Numbered from the stretch's first letter, positions 5,993 to 12,504 are shown. The stretch is DNA of 14,251 nucleotides from Solirubrobacteraceae bacterium (GCA_030038955.1 JASHQV010000140.1:1-14251); one strand, 5' to 3'. Numbers and translations: made by a program. The notes: a model not told the origin generated them from the sequence alone.

Positions 5993-6035
5993 GGGTGGGG
6001 TTGGGGGCGGAACCGCCCCCAACCCCACCCCGATC
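5988..6035. repeat. 48-bp near-perfect palindrome abutting and sharing GATC with the previous one
   Basis: The arms 5988-6010 and 6013-6035 are perfect 23-bp complements around a central AA. The left arm is G-rich (GGGG, GGGG and GGGGG tracts separated by one to two Ts, then CGG). The GATC at 5988-5991 belongs to both palindromes, giving three GATC sites at 5944, 5988 and 6032 with exactly 44-bp spacing. The right end lies 13 nt from the flippase stop codon. Confidence 0.97.
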
Positions 6036-6048
6036 CTCGCGCGAGCCT

Positions 6049-7476
6049 TCAGCTGACCGGCTCGGCCGTGATCGCGTCCGCGTCGGCGTCGGTGGCCGAG
6101 GCGGCAGGGGCGGTCGTTCCGGCCTCGCCGGAACGACCGCCCCTCACCGCTGGCCGCTTCAACAGCGCCATCGCGTAGGCAAGCACCGCGCCAACCGCCT
6201 GCACCCCCAGCACCACCGAGGCAAACGCGGCGGGATGCCGCGGGGCCTGCAGCAGCAGCACCGGCTCGACCACGGCGACGGCCGCGATCGCGCCGAGGAA
6301 CGCGACCCGCTTGAGCGCCAACATGTACTGGACCGCGAGGTAGGTGGCCGCCAGCACCGTGAACGCCGCTCCCAGCGGCAGCAGCGAGGATGAGGCGATC
6401 GCGAGCTTCTTGCCGAACACGATCGACAGCAGCGGGTGCGCGGCGAACGCGTAGACCGCCAGGCACGGGAGCGCGCACACGCCGATGATCGCGAGCGTCT
6501 TCAGCAGCACCGCGCGCGTGTCCTCGCCGCCGGCGCGACGACGCGAGGTCTCCGGCACGAGGTAGAAGCCGGCGCCCATCGCCACCCAGATCATCACCTT
6601 GGCGGCGACCGCCGCAACCGCATACGAGCTCGCCACGCTCTTCGAGAACTGGTGCTTGGCGGTGATCAGGTCGAGGTTTTGCAGCAACTGGATCACGGCC
6701 AGCCCGGCGATCGGCACCCACGCGCCCCACACGTGCTGCCCCAGTCCGATGGCCGCGCGTGCGGTCCCGCGGACCGCCCAGCGCCGGCGGCCCGGACCCG
6801 CCAGCTGCCCGTACAACCGCCAGGCGCAGTAGCTCGACATCGCCACGTAGGAGAACAGCGAGCCAAGGTAGGCGCCGCCGACGCCGAGCCCGATCAGCGC
6901 CAGCACGGCGCCGCCGACCAGGCGTGAGCCCTGCTCGCCGATCAGGCTGATGCCGACGCTCCGGTAGTCGCCGATCCCCTGCAGCGCGCCGCGCAGGATC
7001 GACACCTCCAGGTACATGCAGCCGGCGGGGACGCCGGCCGCCGCCGCCCACGCGTTGTGCCTGACGCCGACCAGATCCGCGATCGGCTGGCGCAGCAGCA
7101 CCGACCCGGCGGTCACGATCAGCGTGAACACCGCCATCGACCGGCCCCACCGCTCGAGCGTCGCCAGCAGCTGCTCGCCGACGCCGAGGTGGCCGAGCAC
7201 GCCCTCGCGTGCGGTCGCGACCTGCATCGCCTGTCCGAACACGGTCAGGATCAGCAGGTAGCTGACCAGCGCGGCCAGCGCTCCATAGTTGTCCTTCAGC
7301 AGCCGCGCGAACACGATCGACGAACCGAGCGCGATCACGTTGTTGGCGATCATCGCCCCGGCCAGCCCGGCGGCCTTGGCCGTGTCGGACCCCTGCAGCC
7401 TCTCCAGGACAGGCTGAATCCGCTTGCGCATCGCCTTGACGGTAGCGGAGGGGAGGGACCGGACGGCCGCGCTCAT
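6049..7476 (-). CDS. Polysaccharide/lipid-linked oligosaccharide flippase-like membrane protein (MOP/Wzx-type)
   Basis: This 475-residue integral membrane protein has about 12-14 hydrophobic segments, starting with GLAGAMIANNVIALGSSIVF and including LVSYLLILTVFGQAM and VLAATYLAVQYMLALKRVAF. The pattern LLKDNYGALAALVSYLLIL near the N-terminus and FGKKLAIASSSLLPLGAAF late in the protein are typical of the oligosaccharide flippase (PST/Wzx) branch of the MOP exporter superfamily. The expected role is to move lipid-linked glycans across the cytoplasmic membrane. No glycosyltransferase genes flank it, so the substrate is unknown. The last 40 or so residues form a hydrophilic Ala/Gly/Asp/Thr-rich tail, part of which is encoded by a perfect 39-bp inverted repeat (6106-6144). 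Start ATG 7476 has no good ribosome-binding site; ATG 7431 (MRKRIQPV) is the alternative. Confidence 0.85.
   Translation of the reverse strand: MSAAVRSLPSATVKAMRKRIQPVLERLQGSDTAKAAGLAGAMIANNVIALGSSIVFARLLKDNYGALAALVSYLLILTVFGQAMQVATAREGVLGHLGVGEQLLATLERWGRSMAVFTLIVTAGSVLLRQPIADLVGVRHNAWAAAAGVPAGCMYLEVSILRGALQGIGDYRSVGISLIGEQGSRLVGGAVLALIGLGVGGAYLGSLFSYVAMSSYCAWRLYGQLAGPGRRRWAVRGTARAAIGLGQHVWGAWVPIAGLAVIQLLQNLDLITAKHQFSKSVASSYAVAAVAAKVMIWVAMGAGFYLVPETSRRRAGGEDTRAVLLKTLAIIGVCALPCLAVYAFAAHPLLSIVFGKKLAIASSSLLPLGAAFTVLAATYLAVQYMLALKRVAFLGAIAAVAVVEPVLLLQAPRHPAAFASVVLGVQAVGAVLAYAMALLKRPAVRGGRSGEAGTTAPAASATDADADAITAEPVS
6106..6144. repeat. 39-bp perfect inverted repeat inside the flippase coding end
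   Basis: The arms 6106-6123 and 6127-6144 are perfect 18-bp complements around the 3-nt loop CTC. The repeat lies in the flippase reading frame and encodes part of its hydrophilic tail (residues around RGGRSGEAGTTAPA). Either strand would form a very stable hairpin. Confidence 0.96.
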
Positions 7477-7505
7477 CCGCGCTCGCCGGTGTCGCTGCAG
7501 ACGCT

Positions 7506-7541
7506 CCGGGGCGGCGCCGGCTTGCGCCGGCGCCGCCCCGG
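7506..7541. repeat. 36-bp perfect inverted repeat in the flippase/tsaE divergent region
   Basis: The arms 7506-7521 and 7526-7541 are perfect 16-bp complements with loop TTGC. The repeat occupies nearly half of the 82-nt gap between the divergent flippase and tsaE starts and covers the region where a -35 for tsaE would be. Confidence 0.96.
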
Positions 7542-7554
7542 TCAGAAACGTCTT

Positions 7555-7560
7555 TAGAGT
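7555..7560 (+). promoter_or_regulatory. TAGAGT element at the tsaE start
   Basis: TAGAGTGTCGCAG here matches TAGAGTGGCGCAG at the rex start in 12 of 13 positions. It may be a -10 hexamer, but it overlaps the GTG chosen for tsaE. If it is a promoter, the mRNA would begin near 7567, so either tsaE starts at a non-canonical ATC (7568) or another promoter is used. Confidence 0.3.
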
Positions 7561-8020
7561 GTCGCAGATCGCTGAGCATCCACCGACGGGCCGCCGGTCT
7601 CACTCCGCGCGGGAGACCGAGCAGCTGGGCGCCGAGCTCGCCGCCGGCCTGCACGGCGGCGACGTGGTGCTGGTCAGCGGCGAGCTCGGCGCCGGCAAGA
7701 CGACGTTCGTGCGCGGCGCCTGCCGGGCGCTGGGGGTGACGGTCCCGGTCACCAGCCCGACGTTCACGATCGGGCAGCGCTACCCGTCCGCCGGCGGCAC
7801 CGCCGTCGGGCATCTCGACCTCTACCGGGTCGGCTCGCTGCGGGATGAGGATCCGGACCTGCTGGCCGACTACGTCGGCCCCGACACGATCACGTTCGTC
7901 GAGTGGCCGGACGCTGCCGAGGCCGAGATCGGGGCGCTCGGGCGGATCGCACGGCGCGTGCAGCTGAGCCACGCCGGCGACGATCAGCGACTCGTGCATG
8001 TCGCCAATCAGGGCCGGTAG
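7559..8020 (+). CDS. tsaE: tRNA threonylcarbamoyladenosine biosynthesis ATPase TsaE
   Basis: TsaE is the ATPase of the t6A machinery. It works with TsaB and TsaD to transfer threonylcarbamoyl to A37 of ANN-decoding tRNAs. The 153-residue protein shows the P-loop GELGAGKTT (41-49), TSPTFTIGQRYP, HLDLYRVGSL and VEWPDAAE, in the standard order and length. GTG 7559 is the only canonical start before the conserved N-terminal helix (SARETEQLGAELA). It is not preceded by a clear ribosome-binding site and is overlapped by a TAGAGT promoter-like hexamer, so the true start is uncertain. tsaB follows after 12 nt, so the two are probably co-transcribed. Confidence 0.95.
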   Translation: MSQIAEHPPTGRRSHSARETEQLGAELAAGLHGGDVVLVSGELGAGKTTFVRGACRALGVTVPVTSPTFTIGQRYPSAGGTAVGHLDLYRVGSLRDEDPDLLADYVGPDTITFVEWPDAAEAEIGALGRIARRVQLSHAGDDQRLVHVANQGR

Positions 8021-8032
8021 CGGCAAGCTACG

Positions 8033-8785
8033 GTGAGGATCCTCGCGTTCGACACGGCGACGCCGGCCACCGCTGTGGCGCTCGCCGACGTGCCCGTCGG
8101 CGAGCGCCACCCGCCGGCCACGACGACGACGGCCCTCTCCGGGCTTGGCGACCCCATCGAGCTCCGCGACGACCCGCCGCCCGGCGCCCGCCCCAACCAC
8201 ACGCGGCGACTGCTCGAGCTGATCGAGCAGGCCCTGGAGCACGCCGGCTCGGGCTGGGAGCAGGTGGAACGGCTCGCGGTCGGCGTCGGGCCGGGAACGT
8301 TCACCGGCCTGCGAATCGGGATCGCCACCGCAGCCGCGCTCGCGCGATCCCTGCAGCTGCCGCTGCTTGGCGTCTCGACGCTAGCGGCGCTGGCGCTGCC
8401 CGCCCGGGCCGCCGACCCCGACCGCGACATCCTCGCCGTGCTCGACGCGCGCCGCGGCGAGGCGTTCGTCGCCGCCTGGCGCGCCGGCGCCGCGCCGGTT
8501 CGCGACCGCCCCGCCGTGGATCCATCCGTGGTCGTGCCGGCCGAGCTCGAGCGGGTCGCCGCGATGCTCGGGCCGGGAGCCATGGCGGTCGGCGACGGGG
8601 CAGTAAAATTCGCTGCAGATCTCCGGCGTCGCGGCGTGCTCGTTCCCACCGAGGACTCCGGCCTGCATCGGGTCTCGGCGCTGGCTCACTGCCAGCTGGC
8701 GGCCGGTCTGGCCCCGGGCGAGGCGGACGCCGTCCAGCCGCTGTACCTGAGACTGCCGGACGCCGAGGTCGCCAGGCGCAGATGA
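8033..8785 (+). CDS. tsaB: tRNA threonylcarbamoyladenosine biosynthesis protein TsaB
   Basis: TsaB is the catalytically inactive paralogue that dimerises with TsaD and scaffolds the t6A complex. The 250-residue ASKHA-fold protein begins MRILAFDTATPATAVAL and has NHTRRLLELIEQAL and VGVGPGTFTGLRIGIATAAALA, the TsaB hallmark, followed by LPLLGVSTLAALAL. It is somewhat longer than the usual 220-235 residues because of a Thr/Pro-rich insertion at about residues 21-52 between the first strands. GTG 8033 is the start because MRILAFDT is the family N-terminus. The stop overlaps the rimI ATG (ATGA). The C-terminus VQPLYLRLPDAEVARRR is the standard family end. Confidence 0.96.
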   Translation: MRILAFDTATPATAVALADVPVGERHPPATTTTALSGLGDPIELRDDPPPGARPNHTRRLLELIEQALEHAGSGWEQVERLAVGVGPGTFTGLRIGIATAAALARSLQLPLLGVSTLAALALPARAADPDRDILAVLDARRGEAFVAAWRAGAAPVRDRPAVDPSVVVPAELERVAAMLGPGAMAVGDGAVKFAADLRRRGVLVPTEDSGLHRVSALAHCQLAAGLAPGEADAVQPLYLRLPDAEVARRR

Positions 8786-9246
8786 CCACAGCTTCGATCG
8801 CGATCAGACCGCTCACCTACGCGGACCTGCCCAGGGTGCTGGCGATCGAGCGGCGCTCGTTCCCGACCGCGTGGTCGCTGTCGATGTTCGTGCTGGAGCT
8901 GTCGAAGCCCTCCGGGGTTTGCCTCGCCGCGGTCGACGGCGCCGAGCTGGCGGGCTACCTGATCTGCGCCCGCTACGCCGAGGCCTTCCACCTGATGAAC
9001 GTCGCCGTCGACCCCGCTCGTCGTCGCCAGGGGATCGCCAGCACGCTGCTGGACGCGATGTTCGAGCGGGTCGGCGCCGACGCCAGCGTGACGCTCGAGG
9101 CACGCGTCTCCAACACCGGCGCGATCAAGCTGTACGAGCGCTACGGCTTCCGTACCGTCGGCACCCGCCGGCGCTACTACACGGACACGGGCGAGGACGC
9201 GATCATCATGTGGCGCGCGATCGGCGCCCCGTGGGAGGCCGCGTGA
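8782..9246 (+). CDS. rimI: GNAT N-acetyltransferase, RimI family
   Basis: This 154-residue GNAT protein is of the ribosomal-protein-alanine acetyltransferase type, which acetylates N-terminal Ala of S18 in Escherichia coli; targets elsewhere are less certain. It opens with IRPLTYADLPRVLAIERRSF, then LAGYLICARYAEAFHLMNVAVDPARRRQGIASTLL. The RRRQGIA segment is the acetyl-CoA pyrophosphate-binding loop (Q/RxxGxG/A). LEARVSNTGAIKLYERYGFRTVGTRRRYY is the classic RimI motif with the general-acid tyrosine, followed by EDAIIMW. ATG 8782 overlaps the tsaB stop. Placement between tsaB and tsaD is common in bacteria and supports the RimI call. The end overlaps a 20-codon mini-ORF. Confidence 0.95.
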   Translation: MTTASIAIRPLTYADLPRVLAIERRSFPTAWSLSMFVLELSKPSGVCLAAVDGAELAGYLICARYAEAFHLMNVAVDPARRRQGIASTLLDAMFERVGADASVTLEARVSNTGAIKLYERYGFRTVGTRRRYYTDTGEDAIIMWRAIGAPWEAA

Positions 9247-9305
9247 CAGCCGGCATGCGCGGCGCCACGCGACCGCGCGGCGTAGCCCGCCGGGGGGCCG
9301 CGTGA
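9243..9305 (+). CDS. Possible 20-codon coupling ORF between rimI and tsaD
   Basis: The GTG at 9243 overlaps the rimI stop (GTGA). The frame runs 20 codons (MTAGMRGATRPRGVARRGAA, Arg-rich) to a TGA at 9303-9305 that overlaps the tsaD GTG (GTGA). The identical 11-mer GGCCGCGTGAC occurs at both junctions (9237 and 9296). It could carry terminating ribosomes from rimI to tsaD, or be a chance product of a small duplication. There is no homology that I recognise and no evidence that the peptide is functional. Confidence 0.3.
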   Translation: MTAGMRGATRPRGVARRGAA

Positions 9306-10321
9306 CCACCGGGCGTGGCCTGATCCTGGCGGTCGAGACGAGCTGCGACGACACCTGCGTGGCGATCGTCGACCGACGCGGTGAGATGCTCGCCAACGTG
9401 ATCTCCTCGCAGGGGATCCACGACCGCTACGGCGGCGTCGTCCCCGAGATCGCCTCGCGCCATCACCTGCGGCTGCTCGGTCCTGCGCTCGCGCAGGCGC
9501 TGGCGGATGCCGCCGTGAGCCTCGACGACGTCGAGCTGGTCGCCGCGACCCAGGGCCCCGGGCTGGTGGCGGCGCTGCTCGTCGGCTTCTCGGCCGCCAA
9601 GGCGCTGGCCGCCTCCCGCCGGCTGGCGTTCGCGCCGGTCGACCACCTCCATGGCCACGTCGCCGCCTCGTGGCTCGAGCCAGACCCGTTCGAGCCGCCG
9701 TTCCTGGCGCTGTTGGCAAGCGGCGGTCACACGCTGCTGGCCGACGTGCGCGGCCACGACTGGGAGTCCGTGCGGGTTCTCGGGCAGACGCTCGACGACG
9801 CCGCCGGCGAGGCGTTCGACAAGGGCGCGCGCATGCTCGGGCTCGGCTATCCGGGCGGGCCGGCGCTACAGCGGCTCGCGGCCGGCGGCGATCCACACGC
9901 GTACGACTTCCCGACGGCGCGCCGGCTCACGGGTCTCGACTTCTCGTTCGCCGGCTTGAAGACGGCGCTGCTGTACAAGCTGAGGGACCTCGGAGAGGTC
10001 GAGGCCGAGCGGCGCCGGGCCGACCTTGCGGCCTCCTACCAGCGGGCGATCGTCGAGGCGCTGACGATCCGCGTCAGGCGCGGGCTCGAGCGGACCGGGC
10101 ACGCGCGGCTGGCGGTCGGCGGCGGCGTCGCCGCGAACGGGCCGTTGCGCGAGTCGATCGCGGCGCTCGGCACAGAGCTCGACATCCCGCCCCGCGAGCT
10201 GTGCACCGATAACGCCGCGATGATCGCCAGCGCCGCCCGCTTCACGCGTCCGCTCGAGTTCCCGCACTACCTGCAGCAGGATGTGTACGCGACCGGCGAG
10301 CGGCAGCTCCAGGCGGCATGA
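9302..10321 (+). CDS. tsaD: tRNA N6-adenosine threonylcarbamoyltransferase TsaD
   Basis: TsaD catalyses transfer of the threonylcarbamoyl group from TC-AMP to A37 of tRNA, with TsaB and TsaE. The 339-residue protein shows LAVETSCDDTCVAIVD, the metal-binding H115-x3-H119 in DHLHGH, YGGVVPEIASRHH (43-55), TQGPGLVAALLVG, LASGGHTLL, AGEAFDKGARMLGLGYPGGP, LDFSFAGLKTALL and the late metal/ATP segment CTDNAAMIA. All expected motifs are present and the length is normal. GTG 9302 starts the conserved region; GGGGGG 6 nt upstream is an approximate ribosome-binding site. The stop overlaps the glutaredoxin-like gene (ATGA). Confidence 0.97.
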   Translation: MTTGRGLILAVETSCDDTCVAIVDRRGEMLANVISSQGIHDRYGGVVPEIASRHHLRLLGPALAQALADAAVSLDDVELVAATQGPGLVAALLVGFSAAKALAASRRLAFAPVDHLHGHVAASWLEPDPFEPPFLALLASGGHTLLADVRGHDWESVRVLGQTLDDAAGEAFDKGARMLGLGYPGGPALQRLAAGGDPHAYDFPTARRLTGLDFSFAGLKTALLYKLRDLGEVEAERRRADLAASYQRAIVEALTIRVRRGLERTGHARLAVGGGVAANGPLRESIAALGTELDIPPRELCTDNAAMIASAARFTRPLEFPHYLQQDVYATGERQLQAA

Positions 10322-10578
10322 GCGGGCGCTCGGTGACGCTCTACAGTCGCCCCGGCTGCTGCCTGTGCGACGACGCGCGCGCGGTGATCGAGCGGGTGCG
10401 CACGCGCGTCGCCTTCGAGCTGCACGAGCGCGACATCGAGCGCGACGCGCGCCTGCTGGCACGCTACCTGGAGCGGATCCCGGTGGTCGCGATCGACGGC
10501 CGCGAGGCGTTCGAGCTGTCGCTCGACGAGCGCGCGTTCGAGCGCGCCCTGCAGGAGCCATCCGCGCACGCCGACTGA
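10318..10578 (+). CDS. Glutaredoxin-like (DUF836-type) protein
   Basis: This 86-residue thioredoxin-fold protein has TLYSRPGCCLCDDARAVI, giving a CxxC pair at C14 and C17 (with C15 between them), the cis-Pro segment RIPVVAIDGREAF, and a short C-terminal helix. It belongs to the small glutaredoxin-like group found across actinobacteria. A thiol-disulfide exchange role is likely, but partners are unknown. The ATG overlaps the tsaD stop, so it is translated from the t6A operon. The next gene is the redox sensor Rex. Confidence 0.9.
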   Translation: MSGRSVTLYSRPGCCLCDDARAVIERVRTRVAFELHERDIERDARLLARYLERIPVVAIDGREAFELSLDERAFERALQEPSAHAD

Positions 10579-10627
10579 CGCGCTGTGCTCCGCCGGCACG
10601 CAGCCACTGACGAGCCGGGCTGCTCAG

Positions 10628-10633
10628 TAGAGT
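10628..10633 (+). promoter_or_regulatory. Putative -10 upstream of rex
   Basis: TAGAGT lies exactly 13 nt before GTG 10641, the same spacing as at udg and ybdK. If this is the promoter, rex is leaderless from GTG 10641 rather than starting at GTG 10632. It also matches the element at tsaE. Confidence 0.35.
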
Positions 10634-11288
10634 GGCGCAGGTGATCGTCGACGACGAGAGTTTCGAGCACGGCGAGAAGCTGCCGCTGGGCGTCGCCGCC
10701 CGCCTGTCGCGCTACCTGCAGGTGCTCACGCAGGCCCACAAGATGGGCAAGACGACGATCTCCTCCCAGGAGCTGGCCGACTACACGCACGTCAACTCCA
10801 CCCAGATCCGCCGCGACCTGTCCGGCTTCGGCAAGTTCGGCAAGCGCGGCGTCGGCTACAACATCAACTCGCTGGTCGACCAGATCCGCAAGATCCTGCA
10901 CACCTCGGGTCAGCACAACATCGCCCTGTTCGGCGCCGGTCACCTCGGCACGGCGATCGCCAGCTCCGACGTGTTCGCCGACCACGGCTTCCGCGTGGTC
11001 GCGCTGTTCGACATCGATCCCGCCAAGGTCGGCACCCGCATCGGCAAGCTGACCGTCCACGATCTGCCCGAGCTTCTGGACGTCGTGCGCGCCGAGAACG
11101 TCGTCGTCGGCGTGCTGGCGGTGCCCGCCAGCGCCGCGCAGTCGCTCGCCGACCGGCTGATCGCGGTTGGGGTGCGCGTGATCTTCAACTACTCGGAGGC
11201 GCTGTTGGACGTCCCCCCCGACGTCGCCGTTCACGCTTCGAGCCCGGCCGCGGACCTGCTCTACGCTCTGTACTTCTACCTGACCTAG
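10632..11288 (+). CDS. rex: Redox-sensing transcriptional repressor Rex
   Basis: Rex binds DNA when the NADH/NAD+ ratio is low and releases it on binding NADH, controlling respiratory and fermentative genes. The 218-residue protein has the N-terminal winged helix (LSRYLQVLTQ, TISSQELADYTHVNSTQIRRDL, then SGFGKFGKRGVGYNINSLVDQI) and a Rossmann NADH domain with NIALFGAGHLGTAIA. FDIDPAKVGTRIGKLTVHDL follows, and FYLT forms the C-terminal domain-swapped end. GTG 10632 is used here (MAQVIVDDESF). GTG 10641 is equally good and is favoured by the promoter spacing. No typical Rex operator (TTGTGA...TCACAA) was noticed upstream. An inverted repeat follows the stop. Confidence 0.95.
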   Translation: MAQVIVDDESFEHGEKLPLGVAARLSRYLQVLTQAHKMGKTTISSQELADYTHVNSTQIRRDLSGFGKFGKRGVGYNINSLVDQIRKILHTSGQHNIALFGAGHLGTAIASSDVFADHGFRVVALFDIDPAKVGTRIGKLTVHDLPELLDVVRAENVVVGVLAVPASAAQSLADRLIAVGVRVIFNYSEALLDVPPDVAVHASSPAADLLYALYFYLT

Positions 11289-11289
11289 T

Positions 11290-11325
11290 GGGCCGCAAGG
11301 AAGACTCCACCCGAAGTGGCGGCCC
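11290..11325 (+). terminator. Hairpin after rex, possible terminator
   Basis: GGGCCGC (11290-11296) pairs with GCGGCCC (11319-11325), and CAC/GTG within the loop could add pairs. It begins 2 nt after the rex stop. No T-tract follows, so termination is only suggested. Confidence 0.35.
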
Positions 11326-11336
11326 GGATGACCGAC

Positions 11337-11342
11337 TAGCGT
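11337..11342 (+). promoter_or_regulatory. Putative -10 of the YbdK-like gene (leaderless)
   Basis: TAGCGT lies 13 nt before the ATG at 11350, leaving no room for a ribosome-binding site within the mRNA. The spacing is identical to that at udg. Confidence 0.45.
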
Positions 11343-11349
11343 TTCGACG

Positions 11350-12504
11350 ATGAGCATCGACCTGGACGCGGGGCGCTCCGTGTTCGAGGGCGCCTCCGAC
11401 TTCACGATCGCGATCGAGGAGGAGTTCGCGATCCTCGATCCGGTCACGCTCGACATGGTTGGGCGCTTCGACGAGCTGCGGGCGGCCGCCGCGCTCGACC
11501 CGATCCTGTACGACGCGATCACCGGCGAGCTGATCCGCTCGGAGATCGAGATCCGCTCCGGCCGCGCCGATGACTTTCACGCCGCCACCGAGGCCCAGCG
11601 CGAGCGTCGCCGCCGGCTGTTCGCGCTCGCCGCGGAGCAGGGCGTGGCGCTGGGCGCCAGCGGCACGCACCCGTGGGCCGACTACCGCGAGCAGCAGATC
11701 GTCGAGATCGAGCACTACCGACGTGTCGAGCACGATCTGCAGTACGTCGCCTGGCGCAACAACACGTTCGCGCTGCACCTGCACGTCGGCATCCGCGGCG
11801 CCGACCGCGCCGTCCGGGTGTGCGACCGGATGCGCCCGGTGCTCCCGCTGCTGTTGGCGATCTCCGCCAGCTCGCCATTCCTCGACGGTCGCGACTCGGG
11901 GCTGCACAGCGCCCGCACGCAGACGTTCACGCGCAGCTTCCCGCGCTGCGGGATCCCGGACGCATTCGGCGGCTGGCGCGAGTTCGCCGACTACGTCGCG
12001 TTCCTCGCCGACACGCGCTCGATCGTCGAGTACACGCAGGTGTGGTGGTCGATCCGCCCGCACCTGACGTTCGGGACGGTGGAGGTGCGGATCTGCGACT
12101 CGCAGCTGACCGCTGGCGAGTCCGAGGCGCTGGCGGCGCTGATCGTCGCCTGCGTCGCCCAGGCGGCGCGTGACGTCGACGCCGGCGTGCGCTCGCGGGA
12201 TCTTCCGGCGCGGCTGCTGGAGGAGAACATGTGGCGGGCGATCCGCTTCGGCCTCGACGGCGAGCTGCTGGACCTCGACAGCCGTGCGCCATACCCGGCC
12301 CGGGCCGCGATCGAGCGGCTGCTCGAGTGGAGCGAGCCGGTCCGCGCCGAGCTTGGGTTGGAGGTGGAGCTGCCCGCCCTCAACGGCGCCCAGCGCCAGC
12401 GCGCCCAGCTGCGCGACGGCAACTCGCTCGCCGAGGTGTACGCGGCCTCCGTCGAGCAGACGCGCGCGACGTATGCTCAGGGCATGGCAGCTGTGCGGAG
12501 GTGA
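11350..12504 (+). CDS. Carboxylate-amine ligase, YbdK/GCS2 family (glutamate-cysteine ligase type 2)
   Basis: This 384-residue enzyme of the GCS2 superfamily forms an ATP-dependent amide between a carboxylate and an amine; the classic activity is weak gamma-glutamylcysteine synthesis. It shows IAIEEEFAILDPVT (21-34), the metal-binding glutamates of the family, plus RSEIEIRSG, GTHPWADYREQ, HLHVG (143-147), SSPFLDGRDSGLHSARTQTF, WWSIRPHLTFGTVEVRICDSQ and AIRFGLDGEL. Length and motif order match full-length members. Its neighbours (a glutaredoxin-like protein and Rex) make a thiol or redox role attractive but unproven; the true substrate is open. It has its own likely leaderless promoter. Its stop overlaps the GGAGGTGA ribosome-binding site of the next gene. 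Confidence 0.92.
   Translation: MSIDLDAGRSVFEGASDFTIAIEEEFAILDPVTLDMVGRFDELRAAAALDPILYDAITGELIRSEIEIRSGRADDFHAATEAQRERRRRLFALAAEQGVALGASGTHPWADYREQQIVEIEHYRRVEHDLQYVAWRNNTFALHLHVGIRGADRAVRVCDRMRPVLPLLLAISASSPFLDGRDSGLHSARTQTFTRSFPRCGIPDAFGGWREFADYVAFLADTRSIVEYTQVWWSIRPHLTFGTVEVRICDSQLTAGESEALAALIVACVAQAARDVDAGVRSRDLPARLLEENMWRAIRFGLDGELLDLDSRAPYPARAAIERLLEWSEPVRAELGLEVELPALNGAQRQRAQLRDGNSLAEVYAASVEQTRATYAQGMAAVRR

Noticed and set aside
5943..6035. CRISPR or attC-like array
   Set aside because: The two units are different in sequence and self-palindromic; there are no identical direct repeats with unique spacers and no cas or integrase gene nearby.
5528..8242. Very long minus-strand open frame (about 900 codons) across the udg-flippase-tsaE region
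   Set aside because: It runs antisense or out of frame through clearly recognisable genes and passes through the palindromes; its translation is Arg/Ala/Gly-rich with no domain, the usual artefact of GC-rich DNA.
8604..8609. TAAAAT inside tsaB as an internal promoter for rimI/tsaD
   Set aside because: It is a good -10 match but has no -35, and it encodes conserved-looking codons (AVKF) in an operon with overlapping genes.
10579..10640. Rex operator upstream of rex
   Set aside because: No TTGTGA...TCACAA-like dyad is present in the gap.
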